Shown here: positions 28,301 through 36,126 of the stretch, piece after piece
Layout: every line of letters starts with the position of its first letter
How positions within the stretch are numbered: position 1 is the first letter of the stretch
Origin: Bacillota bacterium
GTDB taxonomy: Bacteria > Bacillota > Clostridia > Acetivibrionales > DSM-1351
DNA length: 64,000 bases
Reading direction: 5' to 3'
Assembly (NCBI GenBank): GCA_023397905.1
Contig: JAEWSZ010000102.1
Span: forward strand, 29,082-93,081
Notes under the pieces: model-generated
Seen by the model: the letters and a program-made list of their open reading frames with translations, nothing else
The model's database searches: none
Told to the model about the DNA's origin: nothing
Program-made: the position numbers and the translations under genes

Positions 28301-28638
28301 GCCTCCCACTCAGAAGTCGGACAGGGCTGGTATCCGTCTCTCAGGTACCATAAAATTCTGGTTTTGCGGTCTGCGGAAAATTCATCCGGGTAATATACGG
28401 TTCCATCCACAGTTACGGTATACTGGATCGCAGCCCCCATCCCCGGCTGTACCCCGCCGCCCATATAAGTCCTCGATTTCGGATAATCATTCTCCCATCC
28501 GATGTACAACCAGTGTGTACTGTCATACGAATACGAATTAGCTGCCGATACACTGAAAGGTACAAAAAAACAACTGCTCATTATTACCGATACTGCCAAA
28601 ATGAAACTCAGTAATTTTTTCTTACTGCACCTAAACAT
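25369..28638 (-). CDS. Secreted carbohydrate-active enzyme, free paralogue with inserted CBM6 and two C-terminal CBM35
   Basis: Exported 1089-residue protein. Signal peptide 1-32; N-terminal beta domain; CBM6-like module about 278-406 inside the core; helix-rich core to about 731; beta domain to about 836; then CBM35-like modules at 838-963 and 964-1089. By eye it is about 75-80% identical to the SLH enzyme over the first 830 residues. It lacks the Ig-like repeats and SLH domains, so it should be released or held only by sugar binding. The same acidic motifs (FPWDAYLNG, WGESFH, DADYESWG) are kept. Catalytic family and substrate are unassigned. It lies between two-component system 1 and the system 1 importer, all on one strand. 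GGAGGG precedes the ATG. Confidence 0.87.
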   Translation of the reverse strand: MFRCSKKKLLSFILAVSVIMSSCFFVPFSVSAANSYSYDSTHWLYIGWENDYPKSRTYMGGGVQPGMGAAIQYTVTVDGTVYYPDEFSADRKTRILWYLRDGYQPCPTSEWEAGPVHVTVQHFAYRVLNDSATAVYSRVTVKNNAGSSKTIRININASTGYEVPLTGNPTYSDSASMYYDIQVPAGGTANKDFAARSSGTATAAQLQGAGSFDSNYASMSTYYNNRINSLTHPVILPDQNQVNMYKAEQITLWETMVKTSNARNALFNLNWFTIGSTVTEAENYSSMSGVETENCNEGTLDVKNIHDTDWIEFDNYDFGSGQTAFSARAASDYMNGHSGKIEIRIDSLTGSIIGNCNIEPTAMNQWTVYQTFNTTINNTSGVHKLYLIFRKTGTDDTNYEIRGEGGGGHYDRIYTHDVPNIVDQFIREGDYELARRILGSPYYLQISKLLYSNYLDALPKYLLPYATYLKNTGDTAFFTQELKTNIQNAAHGIEDNRYYNSADPNHNGLIKKSNTLDNGSNFLLIDDFAALGGLQAYKYLCDKLGNTAEANWAVNEMNSLNNALNNALDASEARRGVNWYMSNFDDSIYWPNYTGNYFASTICTSTFPWDAYLNGYNLGGTWRDHYENSIGNALAKRTASGTPVDSWGQWYVGGYGNVYNAGQGLQCMLSDTFRTEGIKNLEWMIKNQGAPYQWGESFHAGLSPTDWTTPDADYESWGLSFNKQALLETNCSLKEDGTLIIGRGLPDTWVANGKTVQWANVNVGGGKKINFTISGGVSSVNLSISGDTPDGNIVFNLPIFKNNIVSSSAGQIDNAAGTVTLPAGTTSVTVNFAASSQGLKYEAENAVLSGCNVASDRTGYSGTGFVGGLNSAGDSMTFNVNAPFTGNYNVDMRYANGQSNARTISIYVNGVKIRQSSYPATGSWDTWSNVSDSLTLNSGINTISYKADAGDTAGFNPDFINISYKYEAENAALIGCNAANDRTGYSGTGFVGGLNSAGDSMTFNIKVPSTGTYNIDLRYANGQTGARTISIYVNGIKIKQSSYPSTGSWDTWSSVADAFLLNGGENTIMYKADPGDTAGFNPDYINISG
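25372..26127 (-). repeat. Tandem CBM35-coding duplication
   Basis: Two consecutive units of about 378 bases (26127-25750 and 25749-25372) encode near-identical CBM35-like modules with YEAENA, TGYSGTGFVGGLNSAGDSM and SIYVNG. The DNA is also similar, pointing to recent tandem duplication. Confidence 0.85.
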
Positions 28639-28700
28639 ACTTTTCCCTCCTATGAATAATATTTTGGAATCATCTATTTTAAGGTAAATAGATTTTTGTA

Positions 28701-30290
28701 TTACTTCCGTATATTTTCATACTCACTTGGCGACATCCCAAAGTGCTTTTTAAAGCTTTTACTGAAGTGGCTTGCATCACAATAGCCAACCTTCTCGGAA
28801 ACATTTGCCAGCCTTATATTGCCTTTGCTGATAAGCTCTTTTGCTTTTTGCATTCTGATATTTGTAATGTAGTCGCTGACTGTAAGATTCAATTCCTTCC
28901 GGAATACTTTTCTGAGATAGCTGGAATTAATATATAAACTTCTGGCTATTTTCTCCACACTCAGGTCATTATCTCCATAGTTGGTTTCTATGTGCTCTTT
29001 CACAGTTTCCACTATTTTTCTGGATTTTGTAAATTTGTTTTCAGTTGAATAATCCACGACTTTTTTAAAGAGGACTTTTATCCATTTGCAGGAAGCTTCA
29101 AAAGACTCGCTGTTTCTTATTTCATTGTAAGGTGAGAACCTTTTGCCAAGTACCTCTTCTATATCACTTCCATTTTCCGTTATGAATGACAGGCATATGG
29201 AGACCAGGCCCATAAGAACCGCATATGTGTAGTCCCAGGACAGGTTCTTTTCCCGTATATATTTAAAAACCTCCTCCAGTCCTTCCTCTATCTCATCCCG
29301 GTTACCCAGACGCAGGCTCATTTGCAGCTTTTCATTAACCTCACTGGGGTAAAATCCAATGTTTGAGCTCTTGCTTTCGCCGTCAAAATATTTAATAACC
29401 TTGCCGTTACCTACAACAGCTTTATTCTGCAGAGCCTCAAGCGACTGCATATACGAGCTGTGTATCCCTGTAAAGCCCCGCAGGATTGTTCCCACCCCAA
29501 TGGTAATTGTGAAACCCACATACTTCTTCACCAGGCTGCAGGAACGCTGAAAGTCATCAAACCTGAAATTGGTTATGTCTGAAGTATCCCTGAATTCAAT
29601 GATGGCTACGATTCGTCCTTCGGGACCATTAAATAAAATGCAGTTTCCCTCCACCTGGATAATCTCGCCTAAAATATTTGAAACCGCATATTTCCACAGC
29701 GAAATTTCAGCGGCATCCGTCCACCTCTGGTACATATTGTCTATCTCAATTGCCGCAACCAGAAAGTCAAGAGAGTGGGTATCGATGCCGAAAAATTTAA
29801 ATTGTCTTTTAATTTCTTCCTCATCTGAAGAATATTCGTTGCTTACAAGGAGGTTTAAAAACCGCTCCTTCATAGCGGCGGTACTGGTTTGGGCTATAGA
29901 CTTTTTTTCGGACAGCTTTTGAAGCACTCCTCTGGCCTTCAGCAAAACCACCAGTAATTCCTCTTCTGTAAATGGTTTTAGAATATAGTCCACGACACCT
30001 ATTTTTATAGCCTCCCTTGCATATTCAAACTCATTGTGGCCTGTAATAATTACAATCACTATCTCGGGAAACAGCTCTTTTAATTTCTCCGATAGTGACA
30101 AGCCGCTCATATACGGCATATTTATATCAACAAGAGCAATGTCCGGATTGTTTTTCCGGGCCATTTCCAATGCGTCCAGACCATTTTTTGCCTCGCCGGC
30201 CAGCTTGAAACCACATGCCTCCCAGTCGATGGCATTGCGGAGATACCTTCTGAAAACCGCCTCGTCATCTGCAATCAGCACATTAAACAC
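28701..30290 (-). CDS. Response regulator, YesN type with AraC output (two-component system 1)
   Basis: Cytoplasmic transcription factor of 529 residues. The N-terminal receiver domain has acidic DDE near residue 8, phospho-acceptor Asp55 in ALVDINMP and Lys in LKPF. A long middle domain of unknown fold covers about 130-420. The AraC-type DNA-binding domain at the C-terminus has LSVEKIARSLYINSSYLRKVFRKEL and IRLANVSEKVGYCDASHFSKSFKKHFGMSPSEY. The start is GTG, sharing one base with the kinase stop (TAGTG), so the two are coupled. It probably activates its own operon and the importer at 22047-25228. Confidence 0.94.
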   Translation of the reverse strand: MFNVLIADDEAVFRRYLRNAIDWEACGFKLAGEAKNGLDALEMARKNNPDIALVDINMPYMSGLSLSEKLKELFPEIVIVIITGHNEFEYAREAIKIGVVDYILKPFTEEELLVVLLKARGVLQKLSEKKSIAQTSTAAMKERFLNLLVSNEYSSDEEEIKRQFKFFGIDTHSLDFLVAAIEIDNMYQRWTDAAEISLWKYAVSNILGEIIQVEGNCILFNGPEGRIVAIIEFRDTSDITNFRFDDFQRSCSLVKKYVGFTITIGVGTILRGFTGIHSSYMQSLEALQNKAVVGNGKVIKYFDGESKSSNIGFYPSEVNEKLQMSLRLGNRDEIEEGLEEVFKYIREKNLSWDYTYAVLMGLVSICLSFITENGSDIEEVLGKRFSPYNEIRNSESFEASCKWIKVLFKKVVDYSTENKFTKSRKIVETVKEHIETNYGDNDLSVEKIARSLYINSSYLRKVFRKELNLTVSDYITNIRMQKAKELISKGNIRLANVSEKVGYCDASHFSKSFKKHFGMSPSEYENIRK

Positions 30291-32071
30291 TATTTATACC
30301 CCCTTGAAACAGCCGGAATTGATACAGTAATTTCAGTGCCTTTACCCAATGCGCTTTTAATGTCTATTCCATGATCCGGACCAAAATATAGCTTAAGTCT
30401 TTCGTCAACATTTGAAAGCCCGAAGGATTCTTTGTTCATATCCTCCTTTTTGTGTTCCAGAAGGGTTTTCAGCTTTTCTTCAGCCATTCCGACACCGTCA
30501 TCTGAAATTCGGATAATTACCCTGGCCTCATCCTGCAGCCATCCTTCGATTGTGATTCTGCCGGGACACCCCTTCTCCTTGAGCCCGTGATACAAAGAGT
30601 TCTCCACCAGGGGTTGTATTGTAAGCTTCAATATTTCACAGTCCAGAATTTCATCCTGAATATCTATTTTGAAATCAAACACATCAGAGTATCTCATATT
30701 CTGAATAAACAGATAGTTCCTTACATTCTGGATTTCATCATCGATTGTGACAATTTCCCTTCCCTTGCTCAAAGCCGCCCTATAGAAATCAGCAAGAGCC
30801 TTGGTGGCATTTCCTGCCTCTGTGCAGGCTTTTTCCCTGCACAGAATATAAATCAGATCCAGCGTATTATATAGAAAATGCGGTTTTATCTGGGACTGAA
30901 TAAGTGCCAGTTCGTATTCTCTCTTTTTCTTTTGTTCAAGCCTGATATTTTGAAGGAGTTCTCTTAATCTGAAGATCATGTCATTAAAGCCCAATGCCAG
31001 AAGACCTATTTCATCTCCCGATTCAATATGACAGCGTACCTCCAGGTTTCCCTGCCTGATTTTGTCCATATTTGCCGAAAGGCCTTTAATAGGTTTTGTA
31101 ATATGGGAGGACAGCATACCCGCGCCTCCCAGGGCCAATAACAGAAAAATCAAACCTGAAGCTATTATGATCATCTTATTCTTCTCAGTATCACCTGTGA
31201 GCTCATCTAACGGAATGTTGCCTACAAGCTTCCAATCTGCTTTATTAAATGCCGTATATATTACAAGGGTTTTCCTGCCCATTATTTTGGCGGCTTCTGT
31301 CTGTGTATTTCCTGACATGGCCCCTTTTCTGAGCTCATCCTCTTCTATGGGCTTCAAAAGACTGCTAGGATTTTGTGATGAAATTATATATCCATTTCGA
31401 TCTGCAATAAAATAGGTCCGGTTTGTTGAAGGGCCAACACTTTTATATACTGAAGCCAGGGAATTTTCGTTGATATTCAGCACCAGATAACCCAGTTTTT
31501 TCCCCGAATCCACATTAAATATCTTTTTGGCCACTGTTACAACGGGCTGTGTCGTGTCTGTTACAAGAAAGTCTCTTGTCTGCATGGGAAACCATACATT
31601 TACACCATTTGTCTGTTCGACCTCTTTTATTATGCCGCTGTTCAGTACTTTCTGATAATTGATTATCATATTTTGATTGGGACTGAATGCGTTGCCATAA
31701 TTATCAATGAACACAATTGAACTGACATCGGGGAAACTCATCAAAGCAATGCTCAAATGGCTTACTATCCTGTCCCTGATATATAAATATCCTAATTGAT
31801 CATTCTCCTCAGGTTTTTTATCCCTTATGATATTATAAGTATCCAAAGCTACCATGTTTGCGCAATTTTCGGCATTGGTGAGCATGGAATCTATTCTGGT
31901 TACAATAAGGTTTGAGTCGTCCTGTATGTTCTTTATCGTTTTCTCAATGATATCCTGTGTAAACAAATAATTGGAGACGTATCCCAGGAGGAGCAGGGGA
32001 ATTGTCACCAGAGGAATGTATATCAGCAGTATTTTATTTTTAATCCTTTGATTTTTAAACCAGAATTTCAT
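30290..32071 (-). CDS. Sensor histidine kinase, YesM type (two-component system 1)
   Basis: Membrane sensor kinase. Transmembrane helices lie near the N-terminus (LLIYIPLVTIPLLLLGYV) and near residue 280, bracketing an extracellular sensing domain. A HAMP linker (ITKPIKGLSANMDKI) and the His_kinase core with QIKPHFLYNTLDLIY (phospho-accepting His), PLVENSLYHG (N box) and SDDGVGM (G box) follow. The start is uncertain. ATG 32071 begins MKFWFKNQ, the usual YesM opening, but GGAGG lies 17 bases away, so an upstream TTG at 32107 is possible. The sensor probably responds to an extracellular oligosaccharide. Confidence 0.92.
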   Translation of the reverse strand: MKFWFKNQRIKNKILLIYIPLVTIPLLLLGYVSNYLFTQDIIEKTIKNIQDDSNLIVTRIDSMLTNAENCANMVALDTYNIIRDKKPEENDQLGYLYIRDRIVSHLSIALMSFPDVSSIVFIDNYGNAFSPNQNMIINYQKVLNSGIIKEVEQTNGVNVWFPMQTRDFLVTDTTQPVVTVAKKIFNVDSGKKLGYLVLNINENSLASVYKSVGPSTNRTYFIADRNGYIISSQNPSSLLKPIEEDELRKGAMSGNTQTEAAKIMGRKTLVIYTAFNKADWKLVGNIPLDELTGDTEKNKMIIIASGLIFLLLALGGAGMLSSHITKPIKGLSANMDKIRQGNLEVRCHIESGDEIGLLALGFNDMIFRLRELLQNIRLEQKKKREYELALIQSQIKPHFLYNTLDLIYILCREKACTEAGNATKALADFYRAALSKGREIVTIDDEIQNVRNYLFIQNMRYSDVFDFKIDIQDEILDCEILKLTIQPLVENSLYHGLKEKGCPGRITIEGWLQDEARVIIRISDDGVGMAEEKLKTLLEHKKEDMNKESFGLSNVDERLKLYFGPDHGIDIKSALGKGTEITVSIPAVSRGYK

Positions 32072-32152
32072 TTTAATATTCCCAATGCCCTCCTTATTTG
32101 TAAACAAAGAAACGCTATATCCAGTTTAAACCCTTAAAATAAAAAATTTGAA

Positions 32153-32188
32153 TGTGATAACCGATACCAATTTGTGTTTTCCGCTACT
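32153..32188. promoter_or_regulatory. Direct-repeat operator, copy B (two-component system 1)
   Basis: TGTGATAACCGATACC and TGTGTTTTCCGCTACT start exactly 20 bases apart and match the pair at 25329-25364, including the shared TTTGAA preceding flank. It lies about 80-115 bases before the sensor kinase start, consistent with autoregulation. Confidence 0.68.
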
Positions 32189-32195
32189 ATTACTG

Positions 32196-32227
32196 CAAAA
32201 ATCAGACCGGCAAACTACCGGTCTGAT
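32196..32227 (-). terminator. Intrinsic terminator of the GH31 gene
   Basis: A perfect ten-base stem (ATCAGACCGG/CCGGTCTGAT) with a seven-base loop is followed by TTTTT on the minus strand, 20 bases past the GH31 stop. Confidence 0.9.
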
Positions 32228-32246
32228 AAATTCCTGATTGCTTCTG

Positions 32247-34256
32247 TCATTTAAAAATGTCTGTATCTATTCCCGCATTCTCCCTTATAAATACCGGTAA
32301 AACTTCCAGCGGGGCGTCGCATTCAACCCATTGACTCCCGGCATACACCTTTCCTGTGTCCGCAAGCTTCCAGCTGTTTTCCCCTGGCAGATATACCCGC
32401 CTGCTCCGCTGTCCGGGACCAAGAACAGGAGCCACCAGAATATCGGGTCCGAACATATACTGGTCCTCTATATCCCATACCTCTCCATCTCCGGGAAAAT
32501 CATAAAACAACGGCCTCATGGGCGGAGTGCCTCTGAGATGTGCAGCTTGCATCTGTTCAGTTATATATGGCTTCAGCCTCTCTCTGATGGACATATATTT
32601 TTTAAATATTTCGTAAGCCTCATCTCCATAGCTCCAGACCTCATTGGGAGCCCCGCTCCAGCACATGCCTCCTCCTGTCGTACTCAAGGGCTCTCTTGCC
32701 GGCACCCGGTCTCCATGCAGGCGGAACACAGGGCAAAATGCACCGTATTGAAACCACCTGATTATACACTCCCTGAAGTTCCCGTCGTCCGGATTTCCCC
32801 CGTGAAATCCCCCGATGTCGGTTGTCCACCACGGTATGCCTGCAAACCCCATATTAAGCCCTGCTTTAAGCTGGGTTCTAAGGGCTTCAAAGCTTGAGTC
32901 TATATCCCCGGACCAGACCAGAGCCCCGTATCTCTGACTGCCGGCCCAGGCACAGCGCAAGAGATTTATAATATTTTTCTGCCCTTCTCCTTCCATGCCG
33001 TCATAGAAAGTTTTGGCATACATCAATGGATAAATATTTCCCACCTGCACGTTAGGGCCGAGATAATAGCGGTAATTGTCAAAGTCATACACAGAATACT
33101 CCGGTTCAGCCTCATCCAGCCAGAATACCCTTATTCCCTTATCATAATAATTCTCTTTTGCACACTTCCACACAAAATCTCTTGCCCCCGGGTTTGTGGC
33201 ATCAAAAAATACAGTATCCCCTAAAAAATCCATAGTAGTCCGGATACCCCTGTCGGTTCTGACAAGATACCCTTTTCTCAGCATTTCCTCATAATTACCG
33301 CATGTCTTGTCCACTGTAGGCCATACCGAAACCATAAGTTCAATTCCCATTTCCTTCAGTTCCCTGACCATGCCCTCGGGATCGGGCCAGTACAACTCGT
33401 CAAAATTCCAGTCCCCCTGCTTTTCCCAGTGAAAGAAATCAATAACTATTACGGATATGGGAAGCTGTCTGCGTTTATATTCCCGGACCACAGCCAGTAA
33501 TTCCTCCTGGGTCTGATAGCGCAATTTGCACTGCCAGAAACCCATACCGTAATCCGGCATCATAGGCACAGTTCCGGTCACGGACGCGTACGCCTCTTCT
33601 ATTTCAGCGGGAGTGTCCCCTGCGGTAATCCAGTAATCCAATTGTTTAGTGGATCTTGCCGACCATTCGGTAATGTTTTTCCCAAAGGTGACGGTCCCTA
33701 CCGCCGGATTGTTCCAGAGAAATCCGTAGCCCAGGCTGGAAAGCGCGAAGGGCACACTGGCCTGGGAATTTCTCTGGGCAAGCTCTAAAGTGCAATTCTT
33801 TATATTTAGAAACGGATGCTGGTACTGCCCCATTCCGTATATTTTCTCCTCCGGGTCGGACTCAAATCTCAGTTTCAGTTCATAATCCCCTGCAAGAATT
33901 GGTTTAAACTCACGCGCGTCAATGTTCAGAGCGCTGCAAAATTCATTTAAATTATTTCTGTTGCGGACGTATTCTTCTAAAAGAACTACATCTTTATAAT
34001 TGCGGAATTTGATTTTTCCTTCTGCCGAAATTTCTGCGTGTATTTTTCCATTTTCAATTACAGCACCATCCTCTTTGATGGAAATTCTGACCTCCGGTGC
34101 CTCCCGGGGCAACAGAGCCCAGTCTTCCGGCTGCATCTCTGCCATATGTGTTGTCCGGACCCGTAAGCTGTTGCAGCCCCAGGGCTCAATCCACAGCTTT
34201 TCCGAGTCATATTCACGGATTAAACGGTTCCCTTCCACTCTGAAAACATTCTCCAT
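32247..34256 (-). CDS. Glycoside hydrolase family 31 alpha-glycosidase
   Basis: Cytoplasmic (no signal peptide) retaining alpha-glycosidase, 669 residues. The catalytic barrel begins near residue 235 (DYGMGFWQCKLRYQ). The nucleophile is Asp381 in FWLDEAEPE and the acid/base is Asp451 in WSGDIDSSFEAL. An N-terminal beta domain and C-terminal beta domain (APLEVLPVFIREN) frame the barrel. GH31 includes alpha-glucosidases and alpha-xylosidases; the WLDEAEPE form does not decide between them. ATG 34256 has AGGAGG six bases upstream, so it is preferred over 34310. It is the last gene of the system 2 importer operon, pointing to intracellular trimming of imported oligosaccharide. Confidence 0.94.
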   Translation of the reverse strand: MENVFRVEGNRLIREYDSEKLWIEPWGCNSLRVRTTHMAEMQPEDWALLPREAPEVRISIKEDGAVIENGKIHAEISAEGKIKFRNYKDVVLLEEYVRNRNNLNEFCSALNIDAREFKPILAGDYELKLRFESDPEEKIYGMGQYQHPFLNIKNCTLELAQRNSQASVPFALSSLGYGFLWNNPAVGTVTFGKNITEWSARSTKQLDYWITAGDTPAEIEEAYASVTGTVPMMPDYGMGFWQCKLRYQTQEELLAVVREYKRRQLPISVIVIDFFHWEKQGDWNFDELYWPDPEGMVRELKEMGIELMVSVWPTVDKTCGNYEEMLRKGYLVRTDRGIRTTMDFLGDTVFFDATNPGARDFVWKCAKENYYDKGIRVFWLDEAEPEYSVYDFDNYRYYLGPNVQVGNIYPLMYAKTFYDGMEGEGQKNIINLLRCAWAGSQRYGALVWSGDIDSSFEALRTQLKAGLNMGFAGIPWWTTDIGGFHGGNPDDGNFRECIIRWFQYGAFCPVFRLHGDRVPAREPLSTTGGGMCWSGAPNEVWSYGDEAYEIFKKYMSIRERLKPYITEQMQAAHLRGTPPMRPLFYDFPGDGEVWDIEDQYMFGPDILVAPVLGPGQRSRRVYLPGENSWKLADTGKVYAGSQWVECDAPLEVLPVFIRENAGIDTDIFK

Positions 34257-34311
34257 TTTAACCTCCTGTTTATTCGTCAATTTATGATTACGCTGCGGCA
34301 ATCCGGGCATA

Positions 34312-35130
34312 TCAGCCTTTTATACCGCTGGACGCTATTCCCTGAATGAAGTATTTCTGGAATATGACAAAAATCAAAATTATGGGCAAGGTCATCAAAA
34401 CCACTCCTGACATGGTATAGCCGGGGTATTCAAAATATGTATTTTTTAAAGTATTAAGACCTACCGGCAATATATAATAATTTTTGTCATTTATGAAGGT
34501 AGCTCCCCATACAAGAAAATTCCAGGTGCTTGCAAAGTGATAGATAATCTGTGTGGCTAATCCTGCCTTTGACAGCGGAATAACAATTCTGAAAAACGTC
34601 GTAGCTTTATTCAAACCATCTATTTTTGCCGCTTCCTCCAGTGCTTCCGGAATGGTCATAAAAAACTGTCTCATCAGAAACACCAGGAAGCCCTGGAATA
34701 AAAACGGCAATATCAAACCCTGATAACTGTTAAGCCATCCGAATTTAACCTCCATTCTGAATAAAGGTATAATAAGGATCTGATACGGAACCATCATCAT
34801 TCCCAGTATCATAAAGAAAAAGAAGTTCCTCCCGGGAAACCTGATCTTTGCAAGTGCATATGCCGCAAGGGTATTGACGGCAAGATTGCCCGCAACAATA
34901 CTGAAGGTGACTATACAGGAGTTCAGATACCATCTCATGATATCCGACTTGGTAAATATATAAATATAATTTTCCAGGGTCAGGCTTGTTATACTGACGA
35001 GCCTGTCAATGTCCGACTTATGCAGTAAGGATGTATAAACGGCGTAAACAAACGGAAATACACATATTACTGCTGCTATTGTCAGAAAGATATATTGAAG
35101 GGACTTTGTAAGTTTCAATTTTATTCTCAT
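34312..35130 (-). CDS. Sugar ABC importer permease, MalG-like (system 2)
   Basis: Inner-membrane permease, 272 residues, six predicted helices, EAA loop ALEEAAKIDGLNKATTFFRIVIPLSKAG near residue 180. The ATG at 35130 lies one base after the stop of the MalF-like gene, with GGGAGG 12 bases upstream. Works with 35132-36046 and the lipoprotein at 36127-37431. No ATPase is encoded nearby. Confidence 0.93.
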   Translation of the reverse strand: MRIKLKLTKSLQYIFLTIAAVICVFPFVYAVYTSLLHKSDIDRLVSITSLTLENYIYIFTKSDIMRWYLNSCIVTFSIVAGNLAVNTLAAYALAKIRFPGRNFFFFMILGMMMVPYQILIIPLFRMEVKFGWLNSYQGLILPFLFQGFLVFLMRQFFMTIPEALEEAAKIDGLNKATTFFRIVIPLSKAGLATQIIYHFASTWNFLVWGATFINDKNYYILPVGLNTLKNTYFEYPGYTMSGVVLMTLPIILIFVIFQKYFIQGIASSGIKG

Positions 35131-35131
35131 A

Positions 35132-36046
35132 TTATACTCTGTCCTCCCTTTCAATTATAAATTTCTGAAAAACCGTTATTATCAGTATCAGTATGAAAAT
35201 GATAAAGGCCGCCGCGCTGCCATATCCGATATGGTAAAGTTTAAAGGCCTGATTGTAAACGAAAATAACGGCCGTGCTGGTTGCGCCTGCAGGTGATCCC
35301 AGAGCTCCGCCTTTTGCCATGGCATAGGGCTGGTCAAAGAACTGCAGCACATAAATGGTGCCTGATAAAAGGACAAGGGTTGTGGTGGGTTTCAGCATGG
35401 GAACTGTTATATATAAAAACTTCTGGATAAAGTTAGCTCCATCCACAGTGCCGGCTTCATACAATTCCTCCGGAATAGACTGCATCCCCGCCATGTAGGC
35501 CACCACATAAAACCCCACATAGGTCCATATGCACAAAATAATCATGAAAGGCAGCGCCATTTTAACGTCAAAATGCCAGGAGGTATCCGGGAGTCCGAAT
35601 TTTACAAATACTTTGGATGCTATACCGCCCTGTGCGAAAAGATACATAAAAATTGTTGTAACAGCTACAGTTGATGTAACGTATGGAAGATAGTAAACCG
35701 TTCTGTAAAATGTTTTGGCTTTAATTACAGTATGCAGTACAGCTGCAAGCACCAGTGAAATAATTAGCTGCAGTGGAACTGCCACTATAACCATAATAAA
35801 TGAAATTTTAAGGGAATTATAAAAATCACTGTCCTTCAGAACATTGATATAATTGGTAAGTCCCACAAACTCCATACTGTTCATTTTTGTTATATTTGCA
35901 TCATAAAAGCTTGTTATAAAAGCATTGATCAGAGGATAATAGAACCAAACCGCCATGAGAATTATAATGGGAGCTATGAAAATATATCCTGTAATCCATT
36001 CCGAGTATTTTTCTTTTCTCAACTTCTTTATTGCATTATTAAGCAT
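35132..36046 (-). CDS. Sugar ABC importer permease, MalF-like (system 2)
   Basis: Inner-membrane permease, 304 residues, with EAA loop LYEAGTVDGANFIQKFLYITVPMLKPT near residue 205 and a typical GGALGSPAGAT late loop. First predicted helix at about 20-40. Part of a CUT1 importer, cotranscribed with the MalG-like partner and GH31. Confidence 0.93.
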   Translation of the reverse strand: MLNNAIKKLRKEKYSEWITGYIFIAPIIILMAVWFYYPLINAFITSFYDANITKMNSMEFVGLTNYINVLKDSDFYNSLKISFIMVIVAVPLQLIISLVLAAVLHTVIKAKTFYRTVYYLPYVTSTVAVTTIFMYLFAQGGIASKVFVKFGLPDTSWHFDVKMALPFMIILCIWTYVGFYVVAYMAGMQSIPEELYEAGTVDGANFIQKFLYITVPMLKPTTTLVLLSGTIYVLQFFDQPYAMAKGGALGSPAGATSTAVIFVYNQAFKLYHIGYGSAAAFIIFILILIITVFQKFIIEREDRV

Positions 36047-36070
36047 GACTTACTCACCCCGTAATATTTA

Positions 36071-36091
36071 AGGGGATAATAATTATCCCCT
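36071..36091 (-). terminator. Intercistronic hairpin after binding-protein gene (system 2)
   Basis: AGGGGATAAT and ATTATCCCCT form a near-perfect palindrome with a one-base centre between the binding-protein and MalF-like genes. It occupies the same place as the hairpin at 23846-23883 in system 1 and probably sets lower permease expression. Confidence 0.65.
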
Positions 36092-36126
36092 CAGAGTTTA
36101 GAATCTATTTGTTTTAGAAATATGAA

